From Novipirellula sp052161655 (GTDB lineage Bacteria > Planctomycetota > Planctomycetia > Pirellulales > Pirellulaceae), in contig NZ_CP197418.1 in assembly GCF_052161655.1 (NCBI RefSeq), positions 7,812,001 to 7,876,000 on the forward strand: a DNA stretch of 64,000 nt. The letters are read 5' to 3'. Made by a program: the position numbers and the translations under genes. How positions within the stretch are numbered: the stretch's first letter is position 1; each line of letters opens with the position of its first letter. The notes under the pieces are model-generated. The model was given only the letters and a program-made list of their open reading frames with translations, was not told where the DNA came from and searched no databases. Shown piece after piece: positions 22,401 through 29,416 of this stretch.

Positions 22401-22835
22401 CAAATCAATACGGAATCCGATTCCGGCGACGAGGGGTCTTATCGCTCAGACACGACTGTGACAAGCAAACTGCAAAATGCGGATTCCGGGTTTAACGATT
22501 CGGCATTTCAAGCGATTTCGGTCGCCGATTACGCGTTGTTGACAAGCCCAGGTCAAATGTGGGACCAGCTCGACAACTATCAAAAACAACTCGACAGCCA
22601 GATCCAAGGCGACTTGATCATGGTAGGAACGGCCGGTGCCGCTGCGTCCAGTTTTACCGTCGGGATTGTCGCTTGGGCACTTCGTAGTGGGTTCCTCGTT
22701 TCGGGATTGTTGGCACACATGCCAGCATGGCGAGCGGTTGACCCGTTGTTGATCATGCAGGGAACAGGAGCAGGTGACGATGGTGAGTCACTCGAAGAAT
22801 TGATGGACCGCCGCAACCAAGAAATGGACGAATAG
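13458..22835 (+). CDS. Giant LEPR-XLL / DUF4347 / cadherin-like surface protein
   Basis: The protein has 3125 residues and is probably a surface adhesin. LEPRILFSAAP at 45-55 is the LEPR-XLL motif typical of very large planctomycete proteins. No ordinary hydrophobic signal peptide precedes it. DUF4347 spans about 97-265 (IVSHAEDFAVRLG, LFYGCDLASGESG). A right-handed beta-helix follows (266-580, SLREAIAQATAGDTIVLGAG). Then come Ig/cadherin-like modules (583-870, 1035-1240, 1546-1760), a jelly-roll-like module (873-1025), a beta-propeller-like WTS/VYAQRF region (1765-2155), four cadherin-like repeats of about 105 residues (2156-2575) and further Ig/cadherin-like modules to about 2885. After an Asp/Asn-rich acidic linker (about 2895-2935), a hydrophobic segment (3050-3095, ending near MPAWRAVDPLLIM) precedes a short charged tail and may anchor or retain the protein. 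The kinase gene follows after 17 bp. Confidence 0.93.
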   Translation: MSFPTRNWWQQTLLTLDQLTVCTRNIVRGPVSRRSWQRGLELSHLEPRILFSAAPMDVAAADPADDSAVMVAEADPAESSSSSADGASQNETAQAAVEIVVVDSRVQDLEQLLEDLGQSERNFEVFVLDAQRDGVDQISEILAGRSNVSSLHIVSHAEDFAVRLGSVWLSSENLDGYAGQIAGWNSSLNIDADILFYGCDLASGESGRTLIDSVSTLTGADVAASDDDTGYANFAADWDLEYRTGEIESAVAFSSELQQNWAGKLSTITVNTFADEVSANGFTSLREAIAQATAGDTIVLGAGTYNLTIDTLDINKNLTITGSDARSTIIDGSALGKRVFELQGSSVVTMSSMTIQGGNEGDGGGIFVDGSSVLNLSDALLRNNASNDGGAIHVHGTANLQRVLLFDNNASGKGGAINFHGAVGGTLTNVTISGNTASGDGGGLYTDTNITITNSTITLNTGDKGGGIVNNGAIVTISNTIVANNTGISTDPDVMGDFSSNGSNLIQSVGTATGFGGDITGTNPNLGALTNNGGQTDTHAITISSAAYNVGTATGAPSVDQRGVARDGSIDIGAFEYSTLANNAPVLDSAKSPSFTAINEDAGAPSGAVGTLVSQLVDLSSPSGQLDNVTDVDASPSLGIAITAADSANGTWWYSTDNGSTWTTLGAVSGVSARLLAADAATRLYFQPNANWNGSIANAITFRAWDQTQYTVDSLADTSVNGGATAFSAATDTASLVISAINDAPENSLPAAQTVMVGLAKTFNAANGNLISISDIDANSGSLQVTLNATKGVASLSGVTGLSFTDGDGTADITMTFSGTIADINAALDGLSFTGTANGAGSLQIVTNDLGNTGIDGAKSDDDTVAITISPLLTVLDQFNSNVYSGNDGNANWSNSWQEIGESNGVSAGNVQIYTKFGAQGMEMWQTGKGAMRQANLAGATTATLSFDYARTGLDDAGDFIVIEASSNGGGTWSELDRFAGPANDGALQSTSYDISSFIASNTQIRFVTNGMNATESLFVDNVQIQYSVVGPVGAVTDTDSGANQVDEDAANGTTVGVTAFATDPSDTVTYSLDDDAGGRFEINSTTGVVTVSNGSLLNYEVTTSHDITVRATSSDTSTATEMFTINVLAVNESSPEITSNGGGATASVNVSENHTAVTTVVATDADAPAQTLTYSISGGDDAAKFTINDSTGVLSFIAAPDFETPTDVGGDNVYDVIVEVTDGTLTDSQAIAVTVNDSVESGLPSDSILISTDQNVTSSGAPGLSAWDAGEIIEFGSITSLDPVAGTTSGSFASLFNLTSFAQDGAADIESLHYVTEDITIGNTTTYGLQAGDVLFATRDIETLISTNTLAVTRNDLIVFRPDATGNYSSGTFTILLKNPVSLGFHAVTLITQDTLVGDVTLSKGSFLLAHTDSLQHHKIQYYTPDNVGAISTTGTLQTLIDETSILSGQLQGLDLIENSITLGGHTLNVGEILVSVKAGGTVGSNNVVVTGNDIFSISVTTTDLGSASSNFTATLVLDGSDVGLDSLPEEIFGFSLTSATIPPNQAPVITSDGGGTNAAVNVNENTSTVTTVAASDADLPTQSLSYSISGGDDAAKFTINSVTGVLSFIAVPDFEAPSDTGGNNIYDVIVQVSDGSLTDTQAIAVTVTAVNDNAPAITSNGGGASAAINVSENTTSVTTVTATDADLPGQTLTYSISGTDAANFTINSSSGELSFIAPPNFEDPDDAGDNNVYYVTVQTSDGTFTDNQTLAVTVTDADETLTASNEFLVNDEVGDQQITSADDRGSTRAVSMAADGSYVVVWTSLNQDGSGKGVYAQRFSASGAAITTEFRVNETPTNDQQWASVSSAFDGTFVVTWTSNQGTAAEDIYYRRFAANGTALTGELLANTSTSGTQKNSVIGMNTSTGEFVIAWQGNGTQSGEIDSAGIFAQRFDSSGSAVGSEFRVNSATGGIQYDAAISMNDDGDFVVVWDDSNGVHFQRFDDNANEQGGQVTVSGSVYAGNAAVAMQSNGSFVVAWRQSGTLTPSDVYLQRYGNNGSTAGSTQTVATTSSFDQVDPSIAIEEDGRFIVVWEGYGSQAGQSDSYGIFGQRFHSNGNLIGSEFRVNESTSGTQSKASVAMLDIENFVVVWSGAGDQAGQVDTSGVFARQYGTAGVNSAPTVTLTNKLASLAENADTASSIKISDIQISDDGNGTNVLSLVGDDAAMFEIVGGNELHLKAGVTLDFETNPSLDVTVRIDDAQIGVTFEDFDSLAIAISDINEAPTVTLSNPVTTLAEDADTSSGSTKVADITITDDGMGTNVLSLTGDDAAMFEIVGGNELHLKAGVTLDFETNPSLDVNVQVDDTDIGATFDDSDSLAITISNVNEAPTVTLTNPVTTLAENADTSSGSTKVADITVTDDGTGTNVLSLTGADAAMFEIVGGNELHLKAGVTLDFETNPSLDVTVRVDDTDIGATFDDSDSLAIAISDINEAPTVTLTPVVTTMGENTDTSSAITVATITVDDDALGTETLSLSGADAALFEIVGNDLRLKAGASLDFETNPSLDVTVNVDDATITGSPDDFANHSVSITNQNDAPTIAGTANKTLNDNSTAAIFSTVTISDIDGDNVSITVSLSGGDANGSFTTASLIASGFSDDGGGVYSRTASSAALAETAIRQLVFDPTENQAAVGTTTSTTITITVDDSITTQSKNIVVDATSINDDATGQPVIVGVAAQGQTLTADTSGIADADGLGSFVYQWTRGGGVIAGATSSTYTLSAADTGSAIRVSVSFIDALGSNEGPLVSGATLNVVGSNTAPVMTNTQVNTISGQRTEFAADVFQRNTIDVDGDPMTAVLVTPPASGSLSLDPTGRFVYTSEVGFTGTVSFQWKANDGASDSNVATVVINVRPAAIPLPLPPVKDAPEPEDNRNDDASDDNSDSDADNASDNDATNVANIGFAGMQSERSENEGAGNVNNNVVEFLQVDDDENQEITVFSVQTTSQINTESDSGDEGSYRSDTTVTSKLQNADSGFNDSAFQAISVADYALLTSPGQMWDQLDNYQKQLDSQIQGDLIMVGTAGAAASSFTVGIVAWALRSGFLVSGLLAHMPAWRAVDPLLIMQGTGAGDDGESLEELMDRRNQEMDE
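20027..21170 (+). repeat. Tandem 315 bp coding repeats in the giant gene
   Basis: The string GACTTTGAAACGAATCC recurs at 20130, 20445 and 20760, an exact 315 bp spacing (105 codons). A diverged fourth unit follows 309 bp later at 21069. Each unit encodes a module with DDAAMFEIVGGNELHLKAGV and LDFETNPSLDV, a cadherin-like calcium-site pattern. The first three units are nearly identical at DNA level, which points to recent duplication or gene conversion. Confidence 0.9.
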
Positions 22836-22852
22836 GAACGCACGGGAAAATC

Positions 22853-25777
22853 ATGAACTTATTACAACATATACCGATCCGCATCCGAATTTCGTTCGGG
22901 CTTGTAGGTTTAATGACCGGAAGTTTGCTGGTTGCCAGCGCCGCAGGATTCTTTCCTAACGAACAGGAAGAAATTCTGCGGGGGCGTGCCAAAATGTGTG
23001 AATCGCTCGCGATCAGCGGCACCGCGATGGCGGCGTCCGGGCAAGTCGATTCGCTTCACGTCACTTTAGCATCGATCGTTCAACGTGACCCTCAAGTGTT
23101 GTCGATCGGGCTGCAGAACGTCGATGGCGACACCGTGGTTTCGGCGGGACCGCACGCGGAGACCTGGGATTCGAATGCTGGAAACAGCATGAACCAGATG
23201 CACGTGCCAATCTTTCGCTACGGAAAACAGTGGGGCGAATTGCAAGTTGCCTTCGAACCGACCGGCGGATGGATGGGCTTGGATCATTGGGCTCCCGCAT
23301 GGTTGCTGATCGTTTTGATCCCGGCATGCTTGGTTCAATTTTCATTTTTCCTACGCAAGACACTCGAGAATCTTGATCCGTCCGGGGCAATGCATACACA
23401 TGTGGAAAAGGCACTGGACACGTTTACGGTGGGATTGTTCTTGTTGAACTCACGCGACCGAATTCTGTTCGCAAACCAACGACTGGCCATTCTACTGGGC
23501 TGCACTGCCGACGAACTTGTCGGCAAGCGAACTACCGAACTTGCTTGGATTCATCCCGACAAAACGGCAACGACTTTACCGTGGGAAGATGCCAAACAAA
23601 CCAATGATTCGGTGAATGATCGAATTCTGCATTTCGAATTGAATGGTCGCATGTTGACCTTCAGCGTGAACTGTACGCCGATCACCGGGCAAGGCTTTCT
23701 GGCGACGTTCGACGACATCACGTTGATCGAAGAGAACAAGGTCGAATTGGCGAATGCCCGTGATGAAGCACAAAACGCGAACGAGGCGAAAAGTGCGTTT
23801 CTTGCCAACATGAGTCACGAGATCCGTACGCCGCTAAACGCAGTGCTCGGATTTACCGATGTATTGCGTCGTGGACTGGTCACGAATTCGGACGAAGCCG
23901 TCGGCCATTTGAATATGATTCATAACAGTGGCGAACATCTGCTCGAATTGATCAACGACATCCTCGACCTTTCTAAGATCGAAGCAGGACGACTGCAAGT
24001 CGAGATGATCGATACGAATGTGCAAGAAACGATCACAACCGTAGCAAGCGTGCTACAAGAACGCGCCGTTGAGAAGAAACTTGACGTGCTTGTCGAGTTC
24101 AATTCATCGATGCCGCGCATCATGCAGACCGATCCAACGCGATTGCGTCAAGTCATCACCAACTTGGTGGGCAACGCGATCAAGTTTACGGATAAAGGTG
24201 CGGTGAAAATTGTTGCCGAGGTCGTTTCCGAGAACGAATCCACACCGATGCTGCAAATTGCGGTGGTGGACAGCGGAATTGGAATGACAGCGGAACAGCA
24301 AAGCAAAATCTTCCAGTCGTTTGTCCAGGCCGACAGCACAACGACGCGAAAATATGGCGGTACCGGTCTCGGATTGTCGATCAGTCGACGCTTGACCGAG
24401 GCGATGGGTGGTAGTTTGACAGTGGCCAGCGAAGCCAACGTCGGCAGTACGTTTACCATCACGATTCCTGTCGATCCGCAAGCAATGACGGATGTGATTA
24501 CACCCGAAGAAATTTTATCGCTGGCCAACAACCGCAACTCGGATGGGTTGGTCCATGGTTTGATCCGCTTGCCTGCGTTGCCTGTCCTCGTTGTTGACGA
24601 TGGCGAGGCCAACCGTCGCTTGATCGAATTGGTGCTCAGCCGTGCCGGTGCAAAGGTCACGACCGTCGAGAACGGCCTTGAAGCCATTCGGGAGCTGAGT
24701 GAATCCGATTATTCGTTAGTGCTAATGGACATGCAGATGCCAGTGCTCGATGGATACACGGCAACCCAGCGATTGCGTGAATGTGGCGTGACCACGCCGA
24801 TCATCGCGCTGACCGGAAACGCAATGAAAGGCGATCGCGAGAAATGTATCGAAGCCGGTTGCGATGACTTCTTGACCAAGCCGGTCAACATTGACGAATT
24901 GCTTAGCCGTGCCCAGCATTATCTTGGCACAGCCGAAACCGAGCTCGACGATTCGGCCGAGAACTCCATGACCGCCGATCCGTCGACAGCCGAGGAATCG
25001 ACTACTTCGATATCGCCATTAGGCCTCGCTCCAGATGCTTCGGACGTTTCGGATGATTCAGACTCTTCGTCGATCCGGTACGACGGTGCATCACCGATCC
25101 ATCCCACGTTGCCGATGGACGATCCCGACTATCGTGCGATCACAACCGACTTTGTCTCGCGATTGGACAAACGATTGCAAGCAATGGAGCACGCGATTGC
25201 CACGGATGATTTCGAGGCCCTGAAGGCGGAAGCTCACTGGTTGAAAGGCTCGGGCGGAACCGTTGGATTGGGCGTGTTCACAGAATCCGCGGCGAAGTTA
25301 GAACAGGGGGCGGGGCAATTCGACCGTTCACAACTTGAACGTTTGCTTGACGACATTCGCGATTTGCAGCGGCGGATCGTGATTCCGGCTGTGGATTGCG
25401 CTGAACCACCGCAACTGCCAGCGAAGTTGTCAGTTCCAAAAACACCTGCCGATAGCGGCGAGACAGTTGGAGACCCGATTTACTCGACGTTGCCACTGGA
25501 TGATCGTGAATTCTGTGAGATCATTATCGATTTTGTGTCCCGACTTGATCCTCAGATTGCCGAGATGCGACGTTTGGTCGAGACCGAATCGACAAAGGAA
25601 TTAATCGATCTGGCTCACTGGTTAAAGGGTGCGGGGGGAACGGTCGGATACAGCGAGTTTACCTCGCCCGCGACTGCGCTCGTCGAGGCGGTTCGATCCG
25701 GTTCCAAAGCGGAATGTGAAAAGTGTGTCGACGCAATTCAGTCAGTTCGCGAGCGTTTGGTCGTCCCTGTGCTGTAG
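22853..25777 (+). CDS. Hybrid sensor histidine kinase with REC and two Hpt domains
   Basis: The protein has 974 residues. A membrane helix (about 12-34), an extracytoplasmic sensor of about 110 residues and a second helix (about 148-168) are followed by a PAS domain (LDTFTVGLFLLNSRDRILFA). HisKA has FLANMSHEIRTPLNAVLGFT with the phospho-accepting His near 322. The catalytic domain shows DSGIGMTAEQQSKIF and GGTGLGLSISRRL. The receiver domain (PVLVVDDGEANRRLIELVLS) has its Asp in VLMDMQMPVLDGY (about 625). Two Hpt domains follow, with AHWLKGSGGTVG (about 794) and AHWLKGAGGTVG (about 922). Tandem Hpt domains allow phosphorelay to more than one partner. It starts 17 bp after the giant gene, so the two probably share a transcript. 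Confidence 0.94.
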   Translation: MNLLQHIPIRIRISFGLVGLMTGSLLVASAAGFFPNEQEEILRGRAKMCESLAISGTAMAASGQVDSLHVTLASIVQRDPQVLSIGLQNVDGDTVVSAGPHAETWDSNAGNSMNQMHVPIFRYGKQWGELQVAFEPTGGWMGLDHWAPAWLLIVLIPACLVQFSFFLRKTLENLDPSGAMHTHVEKALDTFTVGLFLLNSRDRILFANQRLAILLGCTADELVGKRTTELAWIHPDKTATTLPWEDAKQTNDSVNDRILHFELNGRMLTFSVNCTPITGQGFLATFDDITLIEENKVELANARDEAQNANEAKSAFLANMSHEIRTPLNAVLGFTDVLRRGLVTNSDEAVGHLNMIHNSGEHLLELINDILDLSKIEAGRLQVEMIDTNVQETITTVASVLQERAVEKKLDVLVEFNSSMPRIMQTDPTRLRQVITNLVGNAIKFTDKGAVKIVAEVVSENESTPMLQIAVVDSGIGMTAEQQSKIFQSFVQADSTTTRKYGGTGLGLSISRRLTEAMGGSLTVASEANVGSTFTITIPVDPQAMTDVITPEEILSLANNRNSDGLVHGLIRLPALPVLVVDDGEANRRLIELVLSRAGAKVTTVENGLEAIRELSESDYSLVLMDMQMPVLDGYTATQRLRECGVTTPIIALTGNAMKGDREKCIEAGCDDFLTKPVNIDELLSRAQHYLGTAETELDDSAENSMTADPSTAEESTTSISPLGLAPDASDVSDDSDSSSIRYDGASPIHPTLPMDDPDYRAITTDFVSRLDKRLQAMEHAIATDDFEALKAEAHWLKGSGGTVGLGVFTESAAKLEQGAGQFDRSQLERLLDDIRDLQRRIVIPAVDCAEPPQLPAKLSVPKTPADSGETVGDPIYSTLPLDDREFCEIIIDFVSRLDPQIAEMRRLVETESTKELIDLAHWLKGAGGTVGYSEFTSPATALVEAVRSGSKAECEKCVDAIQSVRERLVVPVL

Positions 25778-25980
25778 GCGGCCGAGACCGACGTTGCCCA
25801 ATTGCCAGGTGCCAGTTACAAGGTGCCAGTTTCCAGGTGCCACGCGGCAAGCGGTACAACCTGAACAATCGCGTTATTTAACCTGATCCGTCGATGAATT
25901 CAGGTCGACGGCGTTTGCATCGACGAGTCGTGCTTAGCTGTAACCCATGTTATAGGAGCCTAAAATCTTCCTAACGCATT
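25778..25980. repeat. Short direct repeats between kinase and HD-GYP regulator
   Basis: AGGTGCCAGTT-like units occur three times about 14-15 bp apart (from about 25807 to 25842), followed by a short spacer. No gene or clear terminator is seen in these 203 bp. The spacing still allows cotranscription of the two regulators. Confidence 0.5.
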
Positions 25981-27213
25981 TTGATGCCGGCCATGAACAG
26001 CCAACTCTCTCCCTCACTTACCGATTCCGCGTCGATCTCAAACGCGGCGGTTTCGATCGTATCGCAAGTGCCATCGCAGTCGTTGGAGCACTTGTCGGGC
26101 AAGATCATGATCGTGGACGACGAGATCGCCAATGTGCTCGTCGCCAAAAAACATCTTGAGCAAGCGGGTTATAACTCATTCGAGATGACCACCGATTCTT
26201 CGGTCGCATTAAATCTGATCTGTGCAAACCGTCCCGATGTCGTACTTCTTGACATCAATATGCCCGAAGTCGATGGGATAACGATCCTACGTCAACTTCG
26301 CGAACGTACCGAATTTCGCCATTTGCCGGTGCTGATTCTAACTGCGAATAGTGATGCCGAAGTGAAGCTGAAGTGCTTGGATCTTGGCGCGACTGACTTT
26401 TTAGTGAAGCCGGTCGACCCGATGGAACTTGCACCCCGTGTGCGGAATGCGCTGCTAAACAAGTCGTTTCAAGATCAACTACAAAAACATGCTTCGGAGC
26501 TCGAGAAAAAGGTTCAGCAAAGAACCATCGACCTCGAGCGGTCGCGTCGCGAAGTTATCTATTGCCTGGCTCGCGCTGCAGAGCTCCGAGACAACGATAC
26601 CGGAAACCACGTCATTCGTGTGGGACGGTTTGCGGGGTTGATTGCAGAGCAACTTGGGCTTCCAAAATGGTATGTCGAAGATGTCGAACTAGCGGCACAG
26701 TTACATGACGTCGGAAAAATTGCGGTTCCCGACGCGATCCTGTTGAAACCAGGACGAATCGAACCTGACGAATTCGAACTGATTAAAGCGCATCTTCTCG
26801 AGGATGGGCCAAGCATCGAGCCTCATAGCGAAGAAGATGCCAAAACGATGCGACGCCACGTCGAATTGGGCTCAAAAATGTTGCAAGACGGCAGTTCGTT
26901 GATGCGACTAGCGGCCAGCATCGCACTGACCCATCACGAAAATTTTGATGGCAGCGGCTATCCATCGCAATTAGCGGGAGAGGCGATTCCACTGGAGGGA
27001 CGGATCACCGCAGTCGCCGACGCCTACGACGCATTGGCATCGGATCGTGCGTACAAAAAGGCGTTGCCACGAAGAACTTGTTTCGAGATCCTCGAACAAC
27101 AGCGTGGAAAGCATTTCGATCCAACCGTACTAGACGCCTTCTTCCGTGCGTCTCGCGATATTGTCCAAGTCCAAGTCGAGTTCATGGACTTCTGCACCCC
27201 CACGTGCACTTAA
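25981..27213 (+). CDS. Response regulator with HD-GYP (c-di-GMP phosphodiesterase) domain
   Basis: The protein has 410 residues. The N-terminal receiver domain (about 38-155) has IMIVDDEIANVLVAKKHLEQ, the phospho-acceptor Asp in DVVLLDINMPEVDG (about 90) and the conserved Lys in FLVKPVDP. A coiled coil (about 160-185) leads into an HD-GYP domain with AAQLHDVGKIAVPDAILLKP (HD near 241), LTHHENFDGSGYP (GYP near 324) and ITAVADAYDALASDRAYKKA. HD-GYP enzymes hydrolyse cyclic di-GMP and often control the switch between attached and motile life. The preceding hybrid kinase is the natural phosphodonor. An ATG at 25993 is an alternative start. Confidence 0.93.
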   Translation: MMPAMNSQLSPSLTDSASISNAAVSIVSQVPSQSLEHLSGKIMIVDDEIANVLVAKKHLEQAGYNSFEMTTDSSVALNLICANRPDVVLLDINMPEVDGITILRQLRERTEFRHLPVLILTANSDAEVKLKCLDLGATDFLVKPVDPMELAPRVRNALLNKSFQDQLQKHASELEKKVQQRTIDLERSRREVIYCLARAAELRDNDTGNHVIRVGRFAGLIAEQLGLPKWYVEDVELAAQLHDVGKIAVPDAILLKPGRIEPDEFELIKAHLLEDGPSIEPHSEEDAKTMRRHVELGSKMLQDGSSLMRLAASIALTHHENFDGSGYPSQLAGEAIPLEGRITAVADAYDALASDRAYKKALPRRTCFEILEQQRGKHFDPTVLDAFFRASRDIVQVQVEFMDFCTPTCT

Positions 27214-27282
27214 GCACGTTGTTTGTGGTGAATTCAACCTCGCCCCCGATGCATTTGGCTGTGCGGATTTAGCGTCTTAGAA

Positions 27283-27461
27283 GCCACCTCGCCCGAGCGC
27301 AGCTGGGGAGAGGTCGGACGGGCCCTTAAGGCCTCGTCCGGGTGAGGGCCGACCGAGCAATCTTGATGCATTGTTCGACTGGGCTTGCTCGGACGGCCCT
27401 CACCCGAGCAATCGCTCTGCGCTCTGCTCGACCTCTCCCAAACAAAGTTTGGGAGAGGTGA
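27283..27461. repeat. Long dispersed palindromic repeat, copy 2
   Basis: This is a full-length copy of the 435-559 element. CCACCTCGCCCGAGC and AGGTCGGACGGGCCCTTAAG are followed by GGGTGAGGGCCGACCGAGCA, a loop, the inverse string (TTGCTCGGACGGCCCTCACC) and the closing palindrome ACCTCTCCCAAAC/GTTTGGGAGAGGT. The whole unit can fold on itself. It lies between the 3' ends of two convergent genes and fills most of the gap 27214-27496. Confidence 0.88.
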
Positions 27462-27496
27462 CTTACTCTGCCAATGGCACTGATTTGCCGCCCGAA

Positions 27497-28465
27497 CTAA
27501 CTGAAGTTGGGCGTCGGCGGGCGGTAGTCTGACAGCTTGATCGTTTTGAACCAATCGATCGTGTGCTTCAGACCTTCTGCCAATGGTACCTTCGGCTCCC
27601 ATCCCAGCTGCTCTTTTGCCAAGCTGATATCGGGGCGACGACGCGTGGGGTCGTCCGATGGCAATGGACGATCGACCAACTTGCTTTTCGATCCACACAG
27701 CGACAACACGTTTTCGGCCAGCTCGCGGATCGTAAATTCATCCGGGTTTCCGATGTTAACAGGACCGACAAAGTTGTCCTTGTTCATCATCGCAATGATG
27801 ACGTCGACAAGGTCATCGCGGTAACAGAACGATCGCGTCTGAGATCCTTCGCCAAAAATCGTGATGTCTTCGCCGCTGAGAGCTTGGCGAATAAAGTTGG
27901 AAACCACGCGTCCGTCATACGGATGCATGCGAGGTCCGTAAGTGTTGAAAATTCGGACAATTCGCACATCTACATTGTTGCTGCGGTGATAATCCATGAA
28001 CAAGGTTTCGGCAGCCCGTTTGCCCTCGTCGTAACAAGCGCGAATTCCGATTGGATTCACACTGCCACGATAGCTTTCCGTTTGCGGATGGACTTCGGGA
28101 TCGCCGTAGACTTCGCTGGTACTGGCTTGCAAGATCCGTGCGCCACATCGTTTTGCGACTCCCAACATGTTGATCGCACCCAACACACTGGTCTTCATGG
28201 TTTTGATTGGGTTGTATTGGTAGTGACCCGGCGCCGCAGGGCACGCCATGTTATAGATCTGGTCAACCTCGAGAAAGATCGGCAGCGTGATGTCGTGTCG
28301 AATCAGTTCAAAGTTCGAGCTGCCCAACAGATGAGCGACGTTTGATTTTTGGCTCGTGAAAAAGTTATCGAGACAAATGACGTCATGACCGTCGTTGACC
28401 AATCGTTCGCAAAGGTGAGAGCCGAGGAAGCCAGCGCCACCGGTGATAAGAATTCGTTGAATCAT
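27497..28465 (-). CDS. uxs: UDP-glucuronate decarboxylase (UDP-xylose synthase)
   Basis: The protein has 322 residues, a normal length for bacterial UXS. It converts UDP-glucuronate to UDP-xylose with bound NAD, feeding polysaccharide synthesis in the cytosol. The Rossmann NAD site is ILITGGAGFLGSHLCERL (5-22). The family signature YNMACPAAPGHYQYNPIKTM (71-90) separates UXS from other extended SDR epimerases. STSEVYGDP supplies the catalytic Ser/Thr and YDEGK (145-149) the Tyr-x-x-x-Lys pair. RIFNTYGPRMHPYDGRVVSN is also characteristic. It reads in the same direction as panC, 92 bp downstream of it, and may belong to the same transcript. Confidence 0.95.
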   Translation of the reverse strand: MIQRILITGGAGFLGSHLCERLVNDGHDVICLDNFFTSQKSNVAHLLGSSNFELIRHDITLPIFLEVDQIYNMACPAAPGHYQYNPIKTMKTSVLGAINMLGVAKRCGARILQASTSEVYGDPEVHPQTESYRGSVNPIGIRACYDEGKRAAETLFMDYHRSNNVDVRIVRIFNTYGPRMHPYDGRVVSNFIRQALSGEDITIFGEGSQTRSFCYRDDLVDVIIAMMNKDNFVGPVNIGNPDEFTIRELAENVLSLCGSKSKLVDRPLPSDDPTRRRPDISLAKEQLGWEPKVPLAEGLKHTIDWFKTIKLSDYRPPTPNFS

Positions 28466-28557
28466 GCTAGATATGCTTTTAAAGTGAGCGTGTTTTCGTT
28501 TCGAGAGCCTAACTTATTTGGCTAGCCACTGGCGAGCCCCGCTTATAAAAGAAACGG

Positions 28558-29412
28558 TTACAAAAGGGAATTGTCGATCAATCGCGTCGGGCCGACAAAA
28601 GCGGCGATCAACGCGACGGCGGGGCGATCGATCTGGCGGATCGGGGCGAGCGAGTCTGCGTCCACGATTGTCGCATAGTCAATTTTGTCTACCGATTTTG
28701 CTGCGTCTCCGCCGCCAAGTAGTAGCTGACGCATCTCGTGCTGTAGCGTCGCGACGTCCGTCTCGCCCGCTTGGACCCGCCGCTGCGTGCTTTGCAACGC
28801 TCTAGAAATTTGCAAGGCAATCTGGCGCTGCGCCGGATCGAGGTAGCGGTTGCGACTGCTGAGCGCCAGTCCATCGGGTTCACGGACGGTGTCACAAGCA
28901 ACCACGTCGATGCCGACGTTCAAGTCACGCACCATCGCTTCGATGACTTTTAATTGTTGATAGTCTTTGCGTCCAAAGAATGCGTGAGTGCCTGGCAATA
29001 TTTGGAATAACTTCAACACAACCGTGGCAACACCACGGAAATGCTCGGGGCGAAACTCGCCCTCTAACGACGCGCCGACCGCAGGCGGATCGACATAGGT
29101 ACTGAATCCCGGCGGATAGATCATGCCGCTTTCCGGGATGAAGACCGCCGACGCACCTTGCGATTGCAACAGTTCGCAATCTTGCTCGAGCGTTCGAGGA
29201 TACTTTTGCAGATCTTCGTGAGGCGCGAACTGAGTCGGATTCACAAAGATCGTAGCGATCGTGACATCGCAATGTTTTCGCGATTCGGCGACTAAGGACA
29301 AATGGCCTTGATGCAACGCACCCATCGTAGGAACGATGCCAACGCGTTGGCCGTTACCGCGAGCGGAAAGCACGTAGTCACGTGCTGCTTCGGGAGTAAA
29401 GAGTCGATCCAT
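28558..29412 (-). CDS. panC: Pantothenate synthetase
   Basis: The protein has 284 residues, the usual length. It joins pantoate and beta-alanine with ATP in the coenzyme A pathway. The ATP-binding signature PTMGALHQGHLSLV (28-41) is intact. FVNPTQFAPHEDLQKYPR, FFGRKDYQQLKVI and LSSRNRYLDP are the other conserved blocks. The start lies 4 nt after the stop of the bifunctional-nuclease-family gene, which suggests one operon. No panB or panD is visible nearby. Confidence 0.97.
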   Translation of the reverse strand: MDRLFTPEAARDYVLSARGNGQRVGIVPTMGALHQGHLSLVAESRKHCDVTIATIFVNPTQFAPHEDLQKYPRTLEQDCELLQSQGASAVFIPESGMIYPPGFSTYVDPPAVGASLEGEFRPEHFRGVATVVLKLFQILPGTHAFFGRKDYQQLKVIEAMVRDLNVGIDVVACDTVREPDGLALSSRNRYLDPAQRQIALQISRALQSTQRRVQAGETDVATLQHEMRQLLLGGGDAAKSVDKIDYATIVDADSLAPIRQIDRPAVALIAAFVGPTRLIDNSLL

Positions 29413-29416
29413 GTTG

